Assembly: GCF_009712475.1 (NCBI RefSeq)
Contig: NZ_VCJO01000028.1
Span: 1-43,238 of the forward strand
Source of the DNA: Micromonospora sp. CP22
Lineage (GTDB): Bacteria; Actinomycetota; Actinomycetes; Mycobacteriales; Micromonosporaceae
DNA: 43,238 nt
Direction of reading: 5' to 3'
The position numbers and the translations under genes are program-made. Below are positions 33,138-41,418 of the stretch, piece after piece. How positions within the stretch are numbered: position 1 is the stretch's first letter; each line of letters begins with the position of its first letter. The notes beneath the pieces are model-generated. The model ran no database searches and had not been told where the DNA came from. It saw nothing but the letters and a program-made list of their open reading frames with translations.

Positions 33138-34477
33138 CGGCGCTGCGTGGGGCGGCGGGCGAGGTGCGGAGCAGGGCAGGTGACCTGATCGCGTACGCCA
33201 CCGGTTCGGTCGGGATGGGCGTCTGGGTGACCGTTCCCGGCCTGCTGTTGCTCTATTTCCTCACCAATACGCTCGGTGTCTCACCGTTCCTGGCCGGTCT
33301 CACCCTGCTGCTGCCGAAGATCATCGACATCATCGTGCATCCGATGCTGGGCAGCCGATCCGATCGGGAGGCGCGCAGCAGCGGACACCGGCTCGGCATG
33401 CTGCGGGTCGGTCTGCTGCTTCCGGTGGCCATGGTGGCGATGTTCTCGGTGCCCGCCGGCTTCTCCGGCGCATCGGCGGCGCTCTGGGTGGGCGGCTGGT
33501 TCATCGCCGGCAACCTGCTCTTCGCGTGTTTCCAGGTGCCCTACCTGACGACCCCGTCCGATCTTCGAGTCGGGTACCACGAGCGCACCCGGGTCTTCAT
33601 GTTCCGGATGCTCTTCCTCACCCTCGGGTTGCTTGGTGCCGGTGTGGCCGCACCGGCGCTGGTGGCGTCGGGACAGCGCGGCGACTACGGCCGGATGGCC
33701 CTGCTGCTCTCCGGCGTCATGGTGGTCTCCGGGCTGATCGCACTGACCGGGGTACGGCGTCTCACTGCCCACGCCGGTTTCCGGATGCCCGATCAGCAGG
33801 CGGCCCACTCGACCATCGGTGACATCGTGGTCGCCTGGCGGGACCCCGACTTCCGCGCGCTGGTGCTGTCCTACCTGTTCACCGGCACCACTACTCACCT
33901 GTTCCTCGCAGCGCTGCCGTTCTACACCACGTACGTCTTCGAGAACTCCGGGCTGACCGCCGTGTTCATGGGGGCGTTCCTCGGCCCAGCGGTCGTCGCC
34001 GGCCCGGTGTGGATGCAGGTGTCCCGGCGCATCGGCAAGCAGCGTGGCCTGCTGATCTGCCAGGCGGTCTTCGTGGCCGGTTCGCTGGCGCCGCTGCTCG
34101 GCTACGGCACCGGGCCGGCTGTCGCGGTGGTCGGCGTCCTGGGCGTCGCGTTCGCCGGGCTGCAGCTGTTCGCGTTCTCGATGGTCCCGGATGCGGTCGC
34201 GGCCGCCGAGCGACGTGGCACCGTCCGGGCTGGTGCCTACACCGGTGTCTGGACTGCCACCGAAGCCACCGGCACCGCAATCGGCCCGTACGTGTACTCG
34301 GCCGTGCTCGCCCTGGGCGGCTTCATCTCCACCACGGAGGGGCAGACCGTGACGCAGCCGGAGTCCGCCCACACCGCCCTGCTGGTCGGCTTCACCGTGG
34401 TCCCGGCGGTGCTGATGGCCGCGGCGCTGACATTCCAACTGCGCTGGAAGCTGGATCGGACTCGCCACACCGGTTGA
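33134..34477 (+). CDS. MFS transporter, GPH cation-symporter type
   Basis: The protein is 447 aa, its ATG overlapping the SDR stop (ATGA). About 12 hydrophobic segments are visible. The motif DIIVHPMLGSRSDR in the first cytoplasmic loop and VPYLTTPSDL further on suit the glycoside-pentoside-hexuronide:cation symporter family. As the third gene of the monooxygenase operon it is the probable importer of the operon's substrate, which need not be a sugar. Confidence 0.88.
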   Translation: MTALRGAAGEVRSRAGDLIAYATGSVGMGVWVTVPGLLLLYFLTNTLGVSPFLAGLTLLLPKIIDIIVHPMLGSRSDREARSSGHRLGMLRVGLLLPVAMVAMFSVPAGFSGASAALWVGGWFIAGNLLFACFQVPYLTTPSDLRVGYHERTRVFMFRMLFLTLGLLGAGVAAPALVASGQRGDYGRMALLLSGVMVVSGLIALTGVRRLTAHAGFRMPDQQAAHSTIGDIVVAWRDPDFRALVLSYLFTGTTTHLFLAALPFYTTYVFENSGLTAVFMGAFLGPAVVAGPVWMQVSRRIGKQRGLLICQAVFVAGSLAPLLGYGTGPAVAVVGVLGVAFAGLQLFAFSMVPDAVAAAERRGTVRAGAYTGVWTATEATGTAIGPYVYSAVLALGGFISTTEGQTVTQPESAHTALLVGFTVVPAVLMAAALTFQLRWKLDRTRHTG

Positions 34478-34564
34478 AAATGAGGCTAGATCATCCGTTG
34501 CTGTCCGATACCTCGTTGCGCACGGCGCATGGATGGTTGCGCGGCGGCGAAGTTCAGGTGGGTT

Positions 34565-34594
34565 CCCGGGTTGGGCCGGTGTCGGCCCCCCGGG
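34565..34594. terminator. Hairpin between convergent MFS genes
   Basis: CCCGGG-TT-GGGCCG pairs with CGGCCC-CCCGGG around a 4-base loop (12 bp with a 2-base bulge). It lies about 90 bases after the plus-strand stop and just beyond the end of the minus-strand gene, so it could serve both. Confidence 0.5.
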
Positions 34595-34605
34595 GGCGTC
34601 CGAGA

Positions 34606-36057
34606 TCATCGGCTACCGATCCGGCGCACCCTGCTGTCGCCGCCAGGAAGCTTCGCGGGCTCCAGCGCCGTCGTCGAGCGAGGCCGCAGCAATACCGCGA
34701 TCAGCAGGACCGTGACCGCAGCCAGAACCGACATGCCCCAGAGTGTGATGTGCAGCCCGCGGGTGTAGCCGGGATCGGCCAGCCGGCCACCGGTCGTGCT
34801 CGCGAGCACGGCGCCCAGGATGGCGATGGCGATGGTCTCGCTGGCGAGGCGGGCGGTGTTCAGCATGCCGGCGGCCGTACCGGCGCGGCGGGTCTCGACG
34901 CTCGCCAGCGCCACTCCGTCGATCATTCCGGTGGTCACCCCCATCCCCACGCCGATACTCAGCAGCGGACCGGCGAGCGCGAGCGTGCTGATGCCAGGCT
35001 TGATGATGGTGAGCCACGCCGCCCCCAGACCTACCAGGACGACCGCCGCGACGACCACCGCGGTCGGCGTTATCCACCGGGTGATCACACTGCCCACCAT
35101 GGGTAGCACCAGGGCTGGCGAGGTGAGCAGGATCAGGGTCGCGCCGGCCTGGCCCGAGGTCATGCCGAGCACGCCGGTGAAGTACGACGGCAGGTAGATC
35201 AGTAGCGGAATCAGGATGCTGAGGATTGTCGCCGCCGCTGCGGAGAAGGCGAGAAAGCGCCGGCTGCGCAGCAGGCCGATGTCGAACATCGGAGTGTCCT
35301 GGCGTCGCTCGACGATGATGAAGCACACCAGCACGGCCGCCGAGGCGGCGAACGCACCGAGGACCAGCAGGCTCGCCCAACCCTGCCTTGGTCCCTCCAT
35401 CACGGCGAGGATGAGCAGCAGCAGGAAGCCGGTGAATGTCAGGGTGCCCGGCAGGTCGACCCGCCGGCCGGTCGGATCCTTCGACTCGGGGATTCCTGGT
35501 GCCAGGGCCAGCACGACGAGCGCCACCAGGGCCGGAGCGGTAAAGGTGGCTCGCCATCCGAACGTGTCGACGAGCATCCCCGCGATGGTGGGCCCGAATG
35601 CGAGTCCGACCCCGAGCGTGGTGCCGAACAGCCCGAAGGCCCGGGTCCGTGCCGGTCCCTCGAACGACGCCGCCAGCAGTGCGGAGCCGCTTGCCGCCGC
35701 GGCGGCACCGCCGACGCCGGCGAGTGCACGAGCCACGTCGAGCAACACGATGTCGTTCGCTGCCGCACTGATCAACCCCGTCGCCGCGAAGAGTGCGACG
35801 CCGATGGCGTACATTCGTCGTCGGCCGACGATGTCGGCGATCGCACCGCAGGCGAGAATGAAGCTCGCAAAGGTGGCGTTGTAGCCGGTCACGACCCACT
35901 GTACGGAGGTCAGTTCGGCGTTGAGGTCGGCCGCGATGTCGGGCAGAGCGACGGATGCGCCGGTGAGGGTGATCGGCAGCGACACGGTCGACAGCAGGAC
36001 GGCCGTGAGGATGAGCTTGGGATTACTGCGCACGGTTCTCCTGTTCGTTGAGTTCAT
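34606..36057 (-). CDS. MFS exporter, DHA2/EmrB-QacA type
   Basis: The protein is 483 aa. It has motif A-like GAIADIVGRRRMYAIG, TLTGASVALPDIAADL in the first segment region, the drug-antiporter motif C region GVGLAFGPTIAGML, and 12-14 hydrophobic segments. It probably exports toxic compounds by proton antiport. A GTG nine codons in (36033) has AGGAG 4 bases upstream and could be the true start. A MerR/SoxR-like operator lies about 90 bases before the ATG, suggesting induction by a drug or redox signal. Confidence 0.9.
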   Translation of the reverse strand: MNSTNRRTVRSNPKLILTAVLLSTVSLPITLTGASVALPDIAADLNAELTSVQWVVTGYNATFASFILACGAIADIVGRRRMYAIGVALFAATGLISAAANDIVLLDVARALAGVGGAAAAASGSALLAASFEGPARTRAFGLFGTTLGVGLAFGPTIAGMLVDTFGWRATFTAPALVALVVLALAPGIPESKDPTGRRVDLPGTLTFTGFLLLLILAVMEGPRQGWASLLVLGAFAASAAVLVCFIIVERRQDTPMFDIGLLRSRRFLAFSAAAATILSILIPLLIYLPSYFTGVLGMTSGQAGATLILLTSPALVLPMVGSVITRWITPTAVVVAAVVLVGLGAAWLTIIKPGISTLALAGPLLSIGVGMGVTTGMIDGVALASVETRRAGTAAGMLNTARLASETIAIAILGAVLASTTGGRLADPGYTRGLHITLWGMSVLAAVTVLLIAVLLRPRSTTALEPAKLPGGDSRVRRIGSR

Positions 36058-36147
36058 CAGCGTTCTCGCCTTTCGCCGAGGTGCCCATCCGCTGTTGACT
36101 GCGCAGACCCGCGTCCTCGTCCGATGTCAGTTCCGCTCGAGCGTGCA

Positions 36148-36167
36148 ACCTCAACGAAAGTTGAGGT
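36148..36167 (-). promoter_or_regulatory. MerR/SoxR-like operator of the MFS exporter
   Basis: ACCTCAAC-GAAA-GTTGAGGT is a perfect 8-bp dyad with a 4-base centre. On the minus strand it is overlapped by a -35-like TTGACC (36165-36170), the arrangement used by MerR-family activators with long promoter spacers. The -10 hexamer is not clear. No MerR gene is adjacent. Confidence 0.6.
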
Positions 36168-36274
36168 CAAGTCCGTTCGGGATTCAGCGGTGACGGCAAC
36201 GGCCCGGCCTGACGGGGACTCAGACCGGGCCGAGGGGTGTTCGGTCGGAATCCGGCCGTCCCCGACCAGGCCAG

Positions 36275-36303
36275 AGGGCCGACCTGGATATCAGGTCGGC
36301 CCT
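36275..36303 (-). terminator. Terminator hairpin downstream of the methyltransferase gene
   Basis: AGGGCCGACCTG and its exact complement form a 12-bp stem with a 5-base loop. It lies about 180 bases beyond the end of the methyltransferase gene and so could end that minus-strand transcript. The plus-strand side is followed by only two T, so the direction is uncertain. Confidence 0.55.
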
Positions 36304-36482
36304 TTCGCCGTTCCGGGAACAAGATCAGTCAAAGTGGAGCGTGCCTGGCGCTGCTTGACCTCTGGTCAAGCCTGAAATGTCCAGCCGGATGAATGCCGGA
36401 TGGTTTCGCTGTCTGGAGCGGCACGGCCCGCAAGAGAGCCGCGCCGGCCCGGCATCGGCCAGGCGCGACGGTCACGCTTGGG

Positions 36483-37550
36483 TCACCCGGAACTGGGGAG
36501 ACCTCGGGGCGCTGTCCCGAACTGCTGGGCGGTGATTCGTAGGTCCCAGCCGGGAGGATCACCGTCGTTGTTGGGTACGAGTTCCGCGTTGTACCAGGTG
36601 GCGCAGGGCCGTCCCGCTTGTTCCCATCGTTGTAGCCAGGTCCGTAGTGCGGTCAGGGATGGTGAGTTCGCGTTGTCGGCGAGGATGGTGCCGTCGGTCA
36701 GGATCACGGCGGCGGAGGTTGCGGTGGTGTGTCCGATGCCGCGCTTGCCGCCGTCGAGGGCGGCGATGCTGCGTTGTGGGCCACCGACGATGACCGAGTA
36801 GGTCGTCCATGACAGCCAGTCCAAGGACGTGTGGGGGTAGGTCTCGGTGTGGCCGGGGTTGAGCAGCAGGGCGAGGGCTGTGCGGGCGCCGGTGCGTTGC
36901 GGGTCGTCGTGGTTGCGCCAGCCGATGGATATCCATACGGGTTGTGGCTGGTCGATGTGATGGTCCACCCATCGGCCGGGAATGGTCAGGGCGTCTTCCG
37001 CGGCGGTGGCGGTGCTTTGGGCGTAGCCGCCGAAGATGACCGTTTCGACGTGCGGTTGTCCCGCCGTGAGGGTGATGGTCGCGATCAGGGTGGTGGACGG
37101 CTGTGCGGCGATGGGTAGGCATGCCACGATCCGTCCGTCCGGGGTGAGTTGGTCGATCCATGCTCTGGGTAGCCGTGGGGGAGCGCACCAGGCCGCGATT
37201 CGCTGATACGGAGCGTGTGGTGGGTAGCCGGTCATGCCGTCGGCGACGTGGCAGGTGATTGTGGTGACGTCGCGCTGGTGGTGCAGCCGGTCAGCCCACG
37301 TGACGAGGTGGTCGCTGATGTCGACACTGGTCACGTGCCCGGACTTGCCGGCTCGGGCGGCGAGCAGCGCACCCGAGTATCCGGTGCCGGTGCCGATTTC
37401 CAGCACGTGGTGACCTTCGCGTACATCAAGGGCGGTCACTTCGCGTTGGATGGCCTCTGGCGCGGATCGGTGCAGGGTCTCACCCCGCTCCTCGTTGTGG
37501 ATGTAGTAGCGATCGGGCACAGAGCTGAGCAGAGGATCGACGGCGGCCAC
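36483..37550 (-). CDS. PCMT-family O-methyltransferase
   Basis: The protein is 355 aa from a GTG at 37550 with GGGAAAGAG upstream. The SAM motif I is VLEIGTGTGYSGALLA, followed by VTSVDIS and the post-motif NxxPP-like stretch AAWCAPPRLPRAWIDQL. These resemble protein-L-isoaspartate O-methyltransferases. It lacks the usual N-terminal segment of about 40 residues and has an extra C-terminal domain of about 150 residues (ending near WDLRITAQQFG). This resembles methyltransferases associated with peptide modification rather than the repair enzyme. No precursor peptide gene is visible nearby, so a role remains open. Confidence 0.82.
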   Translation of the reverse strand: MAAVDPLLSSVPDRYYIHNEERGETLHRSAPEAIQREVTALDVREGHHVLEIGTGTGYSGALLAARAGKSGHVTSVDISDHLVTWADRLHHQRDVTTITCHVADGMTGYPPHAPYQRIAAWCAPPRLPRAWIDQLTPDGRIVACLPIAAQPSTTLIATITLTAGQPHVETVIFGGYAQSTATAAEDALTIPGRWVDHHIDQPQPVWISIGWRNHDDPQRTGARTALALLLNPGHTETYPHTSLDWLSWTTYSVIVGGPQRSIAALDGGKRGIGHTTATSAAVILTDGTILADNANSPSLTALRTWLQRWEQAGRPCATWYNAELVPNNDGDPPGWDLRITAQQFGTAPRGLPSSG

Positions 37551-37675
37551 AGGACTCTTTCCCGGACGAACGGCGGTCTATGTCGGGAGCTTGGACGACG
37601 AAGAAGCAGACGGCGAAGCAGTCGGGGTGGCAGCAAGGCCACTGATTACGGTACGGCGGGAGTCCGCACGATGTG

Positions 37676-38293
37676 TTAAGTGGCCGCTGCTGCGGCAGCG
37701 GTATGGGCGGCTTCGCGGGCGCAGTGCCGGCAACGCCGTGGGCACGGAGTCTGCGGTGCCACGGTGGTGAGACCACTAATGTGCAGGATGGTGGTGACCG
37801 TCTGCACGAAGGTGCTGGTTTCGCCGATGACGGTTTCGCCGGGGACGCCGAGCAGGTCGCGATGGGTGTACCAGCGGAGCATCTCGTCGGGTGTCACGGG
37901 GATGGGCTCGTCCCGGTTGAGGTGGCGGCGGACGGTTTCGTCGAAACTGACGTCCAGGTAGAACACGGTGACCGGACCGGGATGACCGTCGATGAGCTGG
38001 CGTAGAACGGTGGCGTAGCGCTCGGTGTGCAGGATGCCTTCGAGGATGACGTGGTAGCCCAGGTCGAGGGCGGTGCGGGCAGTCTCGGCGATGAACGCCG
38101 GGGCGACGGGCTGGATGTGAGCGCTGTCGTGCTCCCTGAGCAGGGTTCTACGCAGATAATCCTGCTCCAGCAGTGCCAGCCCGCGCCCGAACCTACGTCG
38201 AGCCTCGCGGGCGGCCGTGGTCTTGCCGCTGCCGGAGTTGCCCCGAATGATCACCAAAGTAGGCGCGAGCTGCCGGGTGTTCGACGTCTCCAT
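37676..38293 (-). CDS. P-loop kinase-like protein with C-terminal Cys cluster
   Basis: The protein is 205 aa from the ATG at 38293. Walker A is GNSGSGKTT, followed by ALLEQDYLRRTLL, YHVILEGILHTERY and VFYLDVSFDETVRRHLNR. The pattern fits the zeta-toxin/chloramphenicol-phosphotransferase-like kinase group (AAA_33 type), which phosphorylate small molecules or nucleotide sugars. The C-terminus has CPRRCRHCAREAAH, a CxxxCxxC cluster that could bind zinc and is not part of the usual kinase fold. It lies 60 bases after the membrane protein gene and 125 bases before the methyltransferase gene on the same strand. Confidence 0.85.
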   Translation of the reverse strand: METSNTRQLAPTLVIIRGNSGSGKTTAAREARRRFGRGLALLEQDYLRRTLLREHDSAHIQPVAPAFIAETARTALDLGYHVILEGILHTERYATVLRQLIDGHPGPVTVFYLDVSFDETVRRHLNRDEPIPVTPDEMLRWYTHRDLLGVPGETVIGETSTFVQTVTTILHISGLTTVAPQTPCPRRCRHCAREAAHTAAAAAAT

Positions 38294-38353
38294 GGCATGG
38301 TCCTTCAGGCGGATCCGGTGCGGGCCGTGCCGGTTGGGTCGCGCGGCCATCAC

Positions 38354-38995
38354 CTAGCCTTGGAGCCGCTGCGCCCAGTACACCTGCCCGTCCGGCCCCA
38401 GGTAAACCAGGGCCAGCAGCAGATCGGACATCGCAACCGGTGCGGTCGCCATCGGCAGCTCCGGATCCGGCTCATCAACGTACGGAAAGAGCGCGACGAA
38501 GGTGAGTGGTGAAGCCTTCCCGTCTGCCACATGAAGTCTGTTGCCGTTGCTCCGATACTCGTCGTCCCCGAAGGTGGCGTCGCCCGCGCCTCGTAGCCAG
38601 GAATAGCGCTCGGCGATCCGGTTCTCGATGCCCGCACTCCCGATGCCGACGGCCTCCTGTGGCGCGGCTACGCCGAAGACCTCCGGCTTGTGGTTGGTCC
38701 GCTTGTCAATGAGGAAGAGCGCGAAGTAGCCGCCGTCGAGAGGCTTGGGCAGGGTCTGCCAGGAGACCCGGCCGAGCAGCAACTGGTCGCGCCCGGAGGC
38801 AAGCGGGGCAGATCCGAGTTCACCGAGGGCGGCCTGAGCCTGCTCGTTGCCGACGAAAGTGAGAGAGGACTTGATTGCCAGCGTTTCCGGGCCATACGGC
38901 GGATGGTTGTGCCACCACCGCCAGGCAGCGACGGAGACTACTATCAGGATGAGCGCCAGGACAGCCGCCACCAGCCGAGTCCTTCGCTGCCTCAT
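38354..38995 (-). CDS. Membrane-anchored hypothetical protein
   Basis: The protein is 213 aa from the ATG at 38995 (MRQRRTRL); the open frame extends farther upstream but that part is Pro/Arg-rich. One N-terminal transmembrane helix (VAAVLALILIVVSVAAW) follows a basic stretch, so the bulk should face outside. The extracytoplasmic part has no motif that I recognise. It includes LLLGRVSWQTLPKPLDGGYFA in shortened form and ends DLLLALVYLGPDGQVYWAQ. It may share a transcript with the kinase-like and methyltransferase genes. Confidence 0.7.
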   Translation of the reverse strand: MRQRRTRLVAAVLALILIVVSVAAWRWWHNHPPYGPETLAIKSSLTFVGNEQAQAALGELGSAPLASGRDQLLLGRVSWQTLPKPLDGGYFALFLIDKRTNHKPEVFGVAAPQEAVGIGSAGIENRIAERYSWLRGAGDATFGDDEYRSNGNRLHVADGKASPLTFVALFPYVDEPDPELPMATAPVAMSDLLLALVYLGPDGQVYWAQRLQG

Positions 38996-39218
38996 GCTCG
39001 ACAGTGAACCACGCGTGCACGTCCTCGCTGGACATGACTGGACGATCAGTATGTCGCTCCGGCCTAGCCGTGGACGAGGTGTCGTCCTCCGCCGCTGAAC
39101 GGCGGTGGTCGTGGCGAGGCCCGGCACGTGCCGTTGTCCTCCTTTCCGATGCTGGCATGCCGGGCCCGACCGCATCACCGCGGTCTGGCGCCACACCCGT
39201 CCCGAGCAGCAGATCAGC

Positions 39219-40325
39219 TCAGTGGTACGTGTCTTCGTGGGACTTGTTGTACTCGACGATGTCATCGAGGCGTCCCTCAACGGCGTGGGTGACCCAGCCG
39301 GGGTTGCCGAGCAGAATCCGGCCGAGTGCCACCAGGTCGTACTCGCCGTCCGTCGCCCGCTCGACCAGGCCGGAGATCGACTCCGGGCGGCCGGGCCGAA
39401 GGAAGTCACGGGTCAGACCGACCGAGCCCACGGTGATCGTCGGCAGACCGGTGAGCTGCTTCGCCCAACCGGCAAGGTTCAACTCGGAGCCGGGGAAGGC
39501 CGGTTCCCAGAATCGCCGCTGAGACGCATGCAGCGCGGTCGCGCCGGCGTCGACGAACGTGGTCAGGATCTGGTTTAGCTCGGCCGGGTTCTCCGCGATT
39601 CGGGCGTCGAACTGCCGTTCCTTGAACTGGGAGAACCGTACGATCACCGGCCGGTTCGCCGGGAACTCCGCACGTACGGCGCGGACGACCGCGGCCGGGA
39701 ACGCTGCGCGCCGCGCCGGTGAGCCGCCGAACGCGTCGGTGCGCCGGTTGGTGAACGGCCACAGGAACTCGTCCAGCAGGTATCCGTGCGCGGCATGGAT
39801 CTCGATCGCGTCGAATCCGGCCCTGGCCGCCACCCGGGCCGCCTCGGCGTACGAGGCGAGCAACTCGTCCATGTCGGCGACGGTCATCGCGTGGTTCGTC
39901 GGGCGACCCGGCTCACGTACCCCCGACGGCGTCCACGCGGCGACCCCGTCGATCGGCTCCCGGAGGCTGCCGAGGTGCCACAGCTGTGCCGCGATCCGGC
40001 CGCCCACGGCGTGTACCTCGTCGACCACCCGCCGCCAGCCTGCCTCGGCGGCACCCGCGGTCAGTCGCGGCACCGGGTCTTCGTGGCTTGCGCTCGGATG
40101 GTCGACCAGGATTCCCTCGGTGATGATGAGCCCGACGCCGTGTTCCGCACGGCGGCGGTAGTACGAGGCGACCTCGGGCGTCGGCACCCCGCCCGGTGAG
40201 CGGCCGCGAGTCATCGGCGCCATGGCGAAGCGCGAGTTCAACGACATCCCGGCGAACGTGACCGGCTTCAGCAGCGGTGCCAGTTCAGCACTGCCGGTCG
40301 GGCAGAAGGTGAGGTTGGCTGTCAT
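39219..40325 (-). CDS. Old Yellow Enzyme-type NADH:flavin oxidoreductase
   Basis: The protein is 368 aa. OYE-family features are seen in order: KPVTFAGMSLNSRFAMAPMTR at the start reduced to its core, AAQLWHLGS, the paired active-site His region IEIHAAHGYLLDEFLWP, NRRTDAFGGS, and the FMN-phosphate region ALGRILLGNPGWV at the end. It reduces activated C=C bonds with NAD(P)H using FMN. The gene lies 56 bases after a MerR-type gene on the same strand, with a MerR-like promoter between them, so it is probably that regulator's target and responds to an electrophile. Confidence 0.93.
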   Translation of the reverse strand: MTANLTFCPTGSAELAPLLKPVTFAGMSLNSRFAMAPMTRGRSPGGVPTPEVASYYRRRAEHGVGLIITEGILVDHPSASHEDPVPRLTAGAAEAGWRRVVDEVHAVGGRIAAQLWHLGSLREPIDGVAAWTPSGVREPGRPTNHAMTVADMDELLASYAEAARVAARAGFDAIEIHAAHGYLLDEFLWPFTNRRTDAFGGSPARRAAFPAAVVRAVRAEFPANRPVIVRFSQFKERQFDARIAENPAELNQILTTFVDAGATALHASQRRFWEPAFPGSELNLAGWAKQLTGLPTITVGSVGLTRDFLRPGRPESISGLVERATDGEYDLVALGRILLGNPGWVTHAVEGRLDDIVEYNKSHEDTYH

Positions 40326-40333
40326 GCCCTGAC

Positions 40334-40363
40334 GGTATGAGTTGACACCGGTGTCAGGGGCAA
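40334..40363 (-). promoter_or_regulatory. MerR-type promoter/operator of the OYE gene
   Basis: The perfect 14-base palindrome TGACACCGGTGTCA (40343-40356) lies between a -35-like TTGCCC (40358-40363) and a -10-like CATACC (40334-40339) on the minus strand, with an 18-base spacer. A dyad inside an over-long spacer is the signature of MerR-controlled promoters. Confidence 0.65.
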
Positions 40364-40381
40364 GCCGCCAACGGCGTCAAT

Positions 40382-40774
40382 TCACGCTGCGACGTCCGCC
40401 GTCGATACCCGCGACTGCTCGTCTACCGCCATGTCGTCGATGATGCGCTCCAGCGCCGCCACCGTGCGGGTGAGCTGCGCCATCTCCCCGACGAGGCGGT
40501 CACGCTCCTCGCCGAGACGGTCGGTCAACCACGAGGTGCGGATGTCCGGGTTGGTCATGCAGGGCAGCAGCTCATACATCCGCTTACTGCTCAAGCCCGC
40601 GTCGAACAGCTGCTTGATCAGCCACACCCGGTGGACCGCCGCCTCCGAGAAGATCCGCTGACCGCTCGCGGTACGCGTCGAGACGAGCAGCCCCTGCTCT
40701 TCGTAGTACCGGATCGACCGGGCACTCACCCCGGTCCGGGCCGCAAGCTCGCCGATCCGTATCGCGTCCCTCAC
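40382..40774 (-). CDS. MerR-family transcriptional regulator
   Basis: The protein is 130 aa from the GTG at 40774, which has GGAGGG 6 bases upstream; a TTG two codons earlier is also in frame. The winged HTH is typical: IRIGELAARTGVSARSIRYYEE at the N-terminus, then SGQRIF and AAVHRVWLIKQL. A coiled-coil dimerisation helix (EERDRLVGEMAQLTRTVAAL) follows. A single Cys (LLPCMTNPD) lies between them, so metal sensing by a multi-Cys site is unlikely, while a redox or electrophile signal is possible. It probably controls the OYE gene downstream. Confidence 0.92.
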   Translation of the reverse strand: MRDAIRIGELAARTGVSARSIRYYEEQGLLVSTRTASGQRIFSEAAVHRVWLIKQLFDAGLSSKRMYELLPCMTNPDIRTSWLTDRLGEERDRLVGEMAQLTRTVAALERIIDDMAVDEQSRVSTADVAA

Positions 40775-40914
40775 ACCCAACCCTCCGTAGCCCTGACGTG
40801 AGCCTCGAATCTATGCCGCCCCGACGTCGAAGGAAAAGTGTTTGCCGACGGGACCACGAAGGCGGGGGCCCTGACCGGAGTCAGGAGGGTTCGCCGAGAG
40901 TAGGTTGCACCTCG

Positions 40915-41364
40915 ATGGCTTTCATCTTCATCGCGCTTGTGCTGCTGGCGCTGGCCTGGCCGGTGGTGGCGGTCGGTGCCGTCGCGCTCGTGGCCATGGC
41001 CGCATTCACCCTCCGTGAGCGCCGGCTCTCGCGGAACAGCTCAGGGGCGTTGACGCGGGCCAGTTGGCTGCTGACCATGGGTACCGCATTGACGGGGATC
41101 GCCGCCTACGGGCACGGGCTGGCGGCGACCACCTTCGGGCTGATCACCGACGTGGACGACCGGTGTGCTCTGCGACAGGTGGCGGGCTACGACCATCACC
41201 GTGGCGTTCCGGCTGGCGGATCGCACAGCATGTGGCCGCTACAGGACACCACGTGCGGCCCGGACCTGGTGCCCGGTTTCGTCAACCCCCTGGTGGCCTC
41301 GTCGGCCGCGCTGTTCGTGGCGCTCGCGGTGTTCTCGACCGTCATGAGTCTCAGATCCCGTTAG
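40915..41364 (+). CDS. Small membrane protein of unknown function
   Basis: The protein is 149 aa from the ATG at 40915. Hydrophobic helices are visible at the N-terminus (FIFIALVLLALAWPVVAVG and VALVAMAAF), in the middle (ASWLLTMGTALTGIAAYG) and at the C-terminus (NPLVASSAALFVALAVFSTV), so 3-4 segments. The loop before the last helix has two Cys (DDRCALRQ, DTTCGPD) that could form an extracytoplasmic disulfide. No family is recognised. The upstream reading from 40798 is Arg-rich and unlikely to be translated. Confidence 0.75.
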   Translation: MAFIFIALVLLALAWPVVAVGAVALVAMAAFTLRERRLSRNSSGALTRASWLLTMGTALTGIAAYGHGLAATTFGLITDVDDRCALRQVAGYDHHRGVPAGGSHSMWPLQDTTCGPDLVPGFVNPLVASSAALFVALAVFSTVMSLRSR

Positions 41365-41372
41365 CCTGTCCT

Positions 41373-41413
41373 GCCTGTGCTGGGCGGGGGCACACGCCCC
41401 GCCCAGCACAGGC
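41373..41413. terminator. Bidirectional terminator
   Basis: GCCTGTGCTGGGCGGGG (41373-41389) pairs perfectly over 17 bp with 41397-41413 across a 7-base loop. It separates the convergent membrane protein and xylanase genes. Confidence 0.8.
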
Positions 41414-41418
41414 GATGG

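Larger units (their letters stand above)
36058..36482. other. Intergenic region with operator and hairpins
   Basis: These 425 bases hold no gene. They contain the MerR-like operator (36148-36167), a terminator hairpin (36275-36303), and a short dyad GCTTGACC-TCT-GGTCAAGC (36353-36371) of unknown role between the exporter promoter and the end of the methyltransferase gene. Confidence 0.6.

Noticed and set aside
36483..37550. Methyltransferase as part of a lanthipeptide system
   Set aside because: No lanthionine synthetase, radical SAM or precursor gene is present in the surrounding 10 kb.
37436..37642. Small Leu/Arg-rich frame before the methyltransferase as a precursor peptide
   Set aside because: It largely overlaps the methyltransferase gene, lacks a leader-core pattern and a ribosome site, and has no Cys/Ser/Thr-rich core.
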